Shown: positions 60,767 to 64,000 of the stretch, piece after piece
Position numbering within the stretch: position 1 is the first letter of the stretch
How the letters are laid out: each line of letters opens with the position of its first letter
Assembly: GCA_035556215.1 (NCBI GenBank)
Contig: DATMFI010000039.1
Span: 1-64,000, forward strand
DNA from: Palsa-892 sp035556215
GTDB lineage: Bacteria; Pseudomonadota; Alphaproteobacteria; Rhizobiales; Xanthobacteraceae
Direction: 5' to 3'
DNA length: 64,000 nucleotides
The notes under the pieces: model-generated
Seen by the model: only the letters and a program-made list of their open reading frames with translations
The model's database searches: none
Told to the model about the DNA's origin: nothing
Made by a program: the position numbers and the translations under genes

Positions 60767-62164
60767 TCACGCGTGGCCGCCGACCGGCGCGGCTTTGCCG
60801 TTCGCCGGATGGTCCGCCGTCATGTGGTAGCGGCTGTGAACCGCCTTGACGAGGAAGTTGCAGATAAAGCCGACAATGAAGAGCGCAGCCATGATGTACA
60901 TGGTGGTGTTGTAGGCCTGCGCCTTCGGAATGCCGTGCGTGATGTTGTATTCACGGATGTAGTTGATCAGCACCGGGCCCACGATGCCCGCCGCCGACCA
61001 GGCGGTGAGCAGAATGCCGTGGATGGCGCCGACATAGCGCGTTCCGAACATGTCCTTCAGGTAAGCCGGAACGGTCGAGAAGCCGCCGCCATACATGCTG
61101 ACGATGATCAGGAAGCAGAACACGAACAGCACGACATTTCCGCTGCCGCCCGCATAAGGCACGGTGCAGTAGAGGAGAAGGCCGAGCGTCATGAACACGA
61201 AGTAAGTGTTCCTGCGGCCGATGAAGTCCGACAGCGATGCCCAGCTGAAGCGGCCACCCATGTTGAACAAGCTCATCAAGCCGACGAGGCCCGCAGCCGC
61301 GATCGGGGTGATGCGTCCCGGGAACATTTCCTGGCTCATCGCCGAGGCCTGCCCGAGCACGCCGATGCCGGCCGTGGTGTTGAGGAACAGCACGACCCAG
61401 ATCAGCCAGAACTGCGGCGTCTTCACCGCGTCGTAAACATAGACGTCGTTCTTGGTGATCATCTTGCTCGCGGCTTTCGGTGCCACGTAGCCTTCCGGCT
61501 TCCAGCCATCGGCCGGAACGCGCACGATGGTGGCGCCCACCATCATGAACACGAAGTAGACACAGCCGAGGACGGTGAACGCCTCCATCACGCCGATGTG
61601 GCTCGATGTGCTGAACTTGCCGAGCAGCCACACCGAGAACGGCGAAGCGATCAGCGCGCCGCCGCCGAAGCCCATGATCGCCATGCCCGTCGCCATGCCG
61701 GGACGGTCAGGAAACCATTTCATCAGCGTGGAGACCGGCGAAATATAGCCAATGCCGAGCGCCATGCCGCCGAAGAAGCCATAGCCGAGATAGATGATCC
61801 AGAGATTGTGCAGATAGACGCCGATGGCGGAGAGCAGAAAGCCGCCCGCCCACAGGCAACCTGCGGTGAACATCGCTTTGCGCGGGCCGCCCTCTTCGAC
61901 CCAACGGCCGAACAAGGCCGACGAAATGCCGAGCATCGCCATCGCGATCGAGAAGATCCAGCCGAGCTGGGTCAGTTTCCAGTCGCCGGCTGTCGATTCC
62001 GAAATGCCGAGTAGTTTCGTCATCGGCAGATTAAAGACGCTGAAAGCGTAAGCCTGACCGATGCAAAGATGTACGCAAAGTGCCGCTGGCGGCACCAACC
62101 AACGGCTATAGCCGGGTTTGGCAATCGTATGCGATCGATCGAGGAATGGTAGCAAACTGCTCAT
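60767..62164 (-). CDS. oxlT: Oxalate/formate antiporter-type MFS carrier
   Basis: 465 residues from ATG 62164 (GGAGGG upstream). Twelve membrane helices, with LCIGQAYAFSVF, GGPRKAMFTAGCLWAGG, GMALGIGYISPVSTLMKWFPDRPGMATG and NMGGRFSWASLSDFIGRRNTYF, fit the OFA (oxalate:formate antiporter) family. Members exchange oxalate for formate, or import other monocarboxylates, so the substrate is only provisional. No formyl-CoA transferase or oxalyl-CoA decarboxylase gene is in view. Cotranscribed with the 40-residue protein. Confidence 0.85.
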   Translation of the reverse strand: MSSLLPFLDRSHTIAKPGYSRWLVPPAALCVHLCIGQAYAFSVFNLPMTKLLGISESTAGDWKLTQLGWIFSIAMAMLGISSALFGRWVEEGGPRKAMFTAGCLWAGGFLLSAIGVYLHNLWIIYLGYGFFGGMALGIGYISPVSTLMKWFPDRPGMATGMAIMGFGGGALIASPFSVWLLGKFSTSSHIGVMEAFTVLGCVYFVFMMVGATIVRVPADGWKPEGYVAPKAASKMITKNDVYVYDAVKTPQFWLIWVVLFLNTTAGIGVLGQASAMSQEMFPGRITPIAAAGLVGLMSLFNMGGRFSWASLSDFIGRRNTYFVFMTLGLLLYCTVPYAGGSGNVVLFVFCFLIIVSMYGGGFSTVPAYLKDMFGTRYVGAIHGILLTAWSAAGIVGPVLINYIREYNITHGIPKAQAYNTTMYIMAALFIVGFICNFLVKAVHSRYHMTADHPANGKAAPVGGHA

Positions 62165-62228
62165 CGAATTCCCTCCCACAGTTGTTTCCCCAAATTTAGT
62201 GATGCAAACCGCTTAATTGCGCGCGGCA

Positions 62229-62957
62229 TCACATACACGGCCGGAGTTTTCCGGTGTGTTCCTGAAACTTTGTTGTTTTGTTTTTTTTGAACGCCGGAGC
62301 GCGCCGCTCCCCAAACGTCTCGGTCGTACTCAACAGCCACGCTTGCGAAGGTGAATTCCATTCGCGCGTGAAGGTCCAGCGATCACGCGCCGTGACGATA
62401 TGCGTCGCATCGCCGCCGATAACCGCCCCTGCCTCATCGAGCGTTGCGGAAACGATCTCGCTTTCAAAGTCGATCGAGACGGCAGCCTCGTCGCGGGTGA
62501 TGCGCGCATCGACGATATCGGCGTGCTTCAGCCGGACCAGACTGAACTCGACATGCTGGTGCCGCCGCTCGCGTTCCTCGATCGAGCACACGAACGTCTC
62601 GTAAACGTCGGCTGCGAGATATTTGCGGAGTGGCTCGCGGTCGCCGCTTGCAAAGGCGGCCACCACCGCCTCGTAAACCTTGCAGCCGTTACGGCGAAAC
62701 TGCTCTTCATCGAGACCGATCCCGGCCTCCCGTATGCGCTCGAAGCAGCGCTCGGCCTCGCCGCTCAGGTGATGCTCGGCGACCGGCAGTCCCTCATAGA
62801 GAGGCGCGGAAATACCTCGATACCCGGGGGATAATGGGTGAGCCGATTGGTCGATTGCCGCCCCGCGACGCAACCCCTGAAGCAATTGACGCGCTTTCCA
62901 CCACACCAGAGCGGCGATGAAAGCGATCACGCTAATTTCGTTGAAATTCAATTCCAT
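62229..62957 (-). CDS. Tim44-domain protein (TimA-like)
   Basis: 242 residues. One N-terminal membrane helix (about 8-25) and a linker precede a Tim44/MBA1-type alpha-beta domain at about 85-220 (VYEAVVAAFASGDREPLRKYL, SIEERERRHQHVEFSLVRL, DRWTFTREWN). In alphaproteobacteria TimA is normally beside secB, fxsA or mltA. Here it lies between an MFS operon and a LysR gene, so this may be a second copy. The linker and a basic K-rich tail (KKNKTTKFQ) differ from typical members. Bacterial role unclear, possibly a membrane-bound adaptor. Confidence 0.75.
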   Translation of the reverse strand: MELNFNEISVIAFIAALVWWKARQLLQGLRRGAAIDQSAHPLSPGYRGISAPLYEGLPVAEHHLSGEAERCFERIREAGIGLDEEQFRRNGCKVYEAVVAAFASGDREPLRKYLAADVYETFVCSIEERERRHQHVEFSLVRLKHADIVDARITRDEAAVSIDFESEIVSATLDEAGAVIGGDATHIVTARDRWTFTREWNSPSQAWLLSTTETFGERRAPAFKKNKTTKFQEHTGKLRPCM

Positions 62958-63042
62958 TGGGGCTCGTTCGGGAGCTCTAGACGAACGTGGGGACCGTGCC
63001 CGCTTGCTTTCAGCCCGACAAATGAATTTAATTATCGAATGG

Positions 63043-63059
63043 TAGCAGTTTTCCTGCTA
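63043..63059. promoter_or_regulatory. Short inverted repeat upstream of LysR gene
   Basis: TAGCAG (63043-63048) and CTGCTA (63054-63059) are inverted arms around TTTTC, in an AT-rich stretch 25 bp before the LysR start. Possible autoregulatory site or -10 region. Confidence 0.4.
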
Positions 63060-63083
63060 TTCAAACTAAGCGGTTGAAGCTTC

Positions 63084-63986
63084 ATGGATATCGAACTCGC
63101 CCGGACTTTTCTCGAAATCGTCTCGACACACAGCTTCATCCGCGCGGCTGAACGGCTGAACGTGAGTCAGACAACCGTCAGTGCAAGAATTAAGACTTTA
63201 GAAGAACGTCTTGGACGTCCGCTGTTCATCCGAAACAAATCCGGCGCGACCCTCACACCCGCGGGCGAACAGTTCCTCCGATTCGCACCGACCTTCGTGC
63301 AGCTATGGGAGCGCGCCCGTCATCAGGTCGCCGTCCCATCAGGTCACAGCGCGATGCTCGCGATCGGCGGCGAGTTGAGTCTGTGGCAGCCGTTCATGCT
63401 CGACTGGCTGCTCTGGATGCGAAAGCACGAAACCGATATCGCATTGCGCGTGCAGGTCGGCGTACCCGATCAGCTCACCACCCTCGTCGCGGAAGGCGTG
63501 CTCGATCTTGCCATCATGTACGCGCCGCAAAATCGTCCGGGGCTGAAAGTCGAGCGTCTGTTCGACGAAACACTCGTGCTCGTCACCACCGATCCCCACC
63601 AGACGGCGGCGACAAAGCCTGAATATGTTTATGTCGATTGGGGTCCGAATTTCGCGTTCCATCACGGCCTCAATTTTCCTGACGTCACCAATCCCGGCCT
63701 GTTCGTCGGCCTCGGCCCGCTCGCATTGCACTACATCGTCGAAGCCGGCGGCTCGGGTTATTTCCGCATGGGCGCGGCAAAACCCTATCTCGCGAATGGC
63801 CGTCTGCATCTCGTCGAAGGCGCGCCGACATTCGCCTATCCGGTTCACGCCATCTATTCGGCGAATACCGATCAGGCCCTGATCCGCAAAGCCATCGACG
63901 GGCTGAAGAAATCCATCAAGGTCGAGCTGCCGCTGCAGCCGGATAATCACGCGCCCACTGCTCGCCTTGGATTGTCGCAGCAATAA
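63084..63986 (+). CDS. LysR-family transcriptional regulator
   Basis: The 300-residue regulator has an N-terminal helix-turn-helix (SFIRAAERLNVSQTTVSARI, about 17-36), the LGRPLFIR linker strand, and an effector-binding domain from about 90. Its effector domain contains an unusually W-rich stretch (LSLWQPFMLDWLLWMRKHE). It is divergent from the Tim44-domain gene and upstream of the oxlT operon. Control of the carrier by this regulator is plausible. Confidence 0.9.
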   Translation: MDIELARTFLEIVSTHSFIRAAERLNVSQTTVSARIKTLEERLGRPLFIRNKSGATLTPAGEQFLRFAPTFVQLWERARHQVAVPSGHSAMLAIGGELSLWQPFMLDWLLWMRKHETDIALRVQVGVPDQLTTLVAEGVLDLAIMYAPQNRPGLKVERLFDETLVLVTTDPHQTAATKPEYVYVDWGPNFAFHHGLNFPDVTNPGLFVGLGPLALHYIVEAGGSGYFRMGAAKPYLANGRLHLVEGAPTFAYPVHAIYSANTDQALIRKAIDGLKKSIKVELPLQPDNHAPTARLGLSQQ

Positions 63987-64000
63987 AAGTAGGATCGGCG

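Noticed and set aside
1..64000. CRISPR arrays, prophage, transposons, toxin-antitoxin or restriction genes
   Set aside because: None of the coding regions carry such domains and no regularly spaced repeats were seen.

Overview
The window is high-GC (roughly 60-65 percent by eye), almost gap-free chromosomal DNA from an alphaproteobacterium. It is most likely a member of the Hyphomicrobiales near the Nitrobacteraceae/Xanthobacteraceae. The evidence is an exact alphaproteobacterial SOS box (GTTC-N7-GTTC) before a Y-family polymerase, a thioredoxin-reductase-like ferredoxin-NADP reductase, a STAS-MlaE fusion, a very large coiled-coil protein of the type linked to polar growth in this order, and palindromic extragenic repeats of a kind I remember from Bradyrhizobium relatives. 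I see no prophage, insertion sequence, CRISPR array, rRNA or tRNA. I read it as core genome plus a large cell-envelope sugar region.

Left part (1-13.5 kb): a partial VWA protein, an esterase-like hydrolase, a lipoprotein, the ferredoxin reductase, the SOS-regulated polymerase, a LysR gene divergent from a flavoprotein/NTF2-like pair, a ferredoxin, an SDR, an orphan Hpt protein, and a 1163-residue membrane-anchored coiled-coil protein that is a candidate relative of the Agrobacterium growth pole ring protein. From 12.9 to 16.4 kb, four minus-strand genes form an Mla/Mce-type lipid transport operon (STAS-permease, ATPase, MCE protein, lipoprotein).

Middle (16.5-31.1 kb): metabolism and transport. 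It holds a dipeptide epimerase, an MFS carrier, a CheZ-family phosphatase, a threonine dehydratase, a FadL-type porin, an FAH-family hydrolase, an FkbM methyltransferase, ThiD, a stand-alone Lrp ligand-binding domain, a DMT exporter and an RND efflux pair.

Envelope glycan region (31.2-50.5 kb): MurJ with a sugar aminotransferase and an oxidoreductase in one operon, a GT2 glycosyltransferase, then the complete ADP-heptose route (gmhA, hldE, gmhB, hldD) with heptosyltransferases waaC and waaF and a transaldolase-like enzyme. Sugar-nucleotide genes galE, ugd, rmlD, galU and manC follow, with an MsbA-type exporter. Together they point to an LPS with a heptose core and a surface polysaccharide using UDP-glucose, UDP-galactose, UDP-glucuronate and GDP-mannose.

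Right part (50.5-64 kb): an FMN reductase, a glutathione transferase, cysG, trmO, a small-protein cluster (27-residue hydrophobic peptide and two zinc-ribbon proteins) with a perfect 25-bp tandem duplication that doubles a ribosome-binding site, an ArsB/NhaD-type antiporter, and an Fbp-type ABC transporter operon preceded by a near-consensus PHO box. The end holds an oxalate/formate-type MFS carrier with its own 40-residue membrane partner, a Tim44-domain protein and a LysR regulator. The most checkable new points are the PHO box, the SOS box, the tiny membrane proteins, the polar-growth candidate and several inverted repeats in divergent promoter regions.
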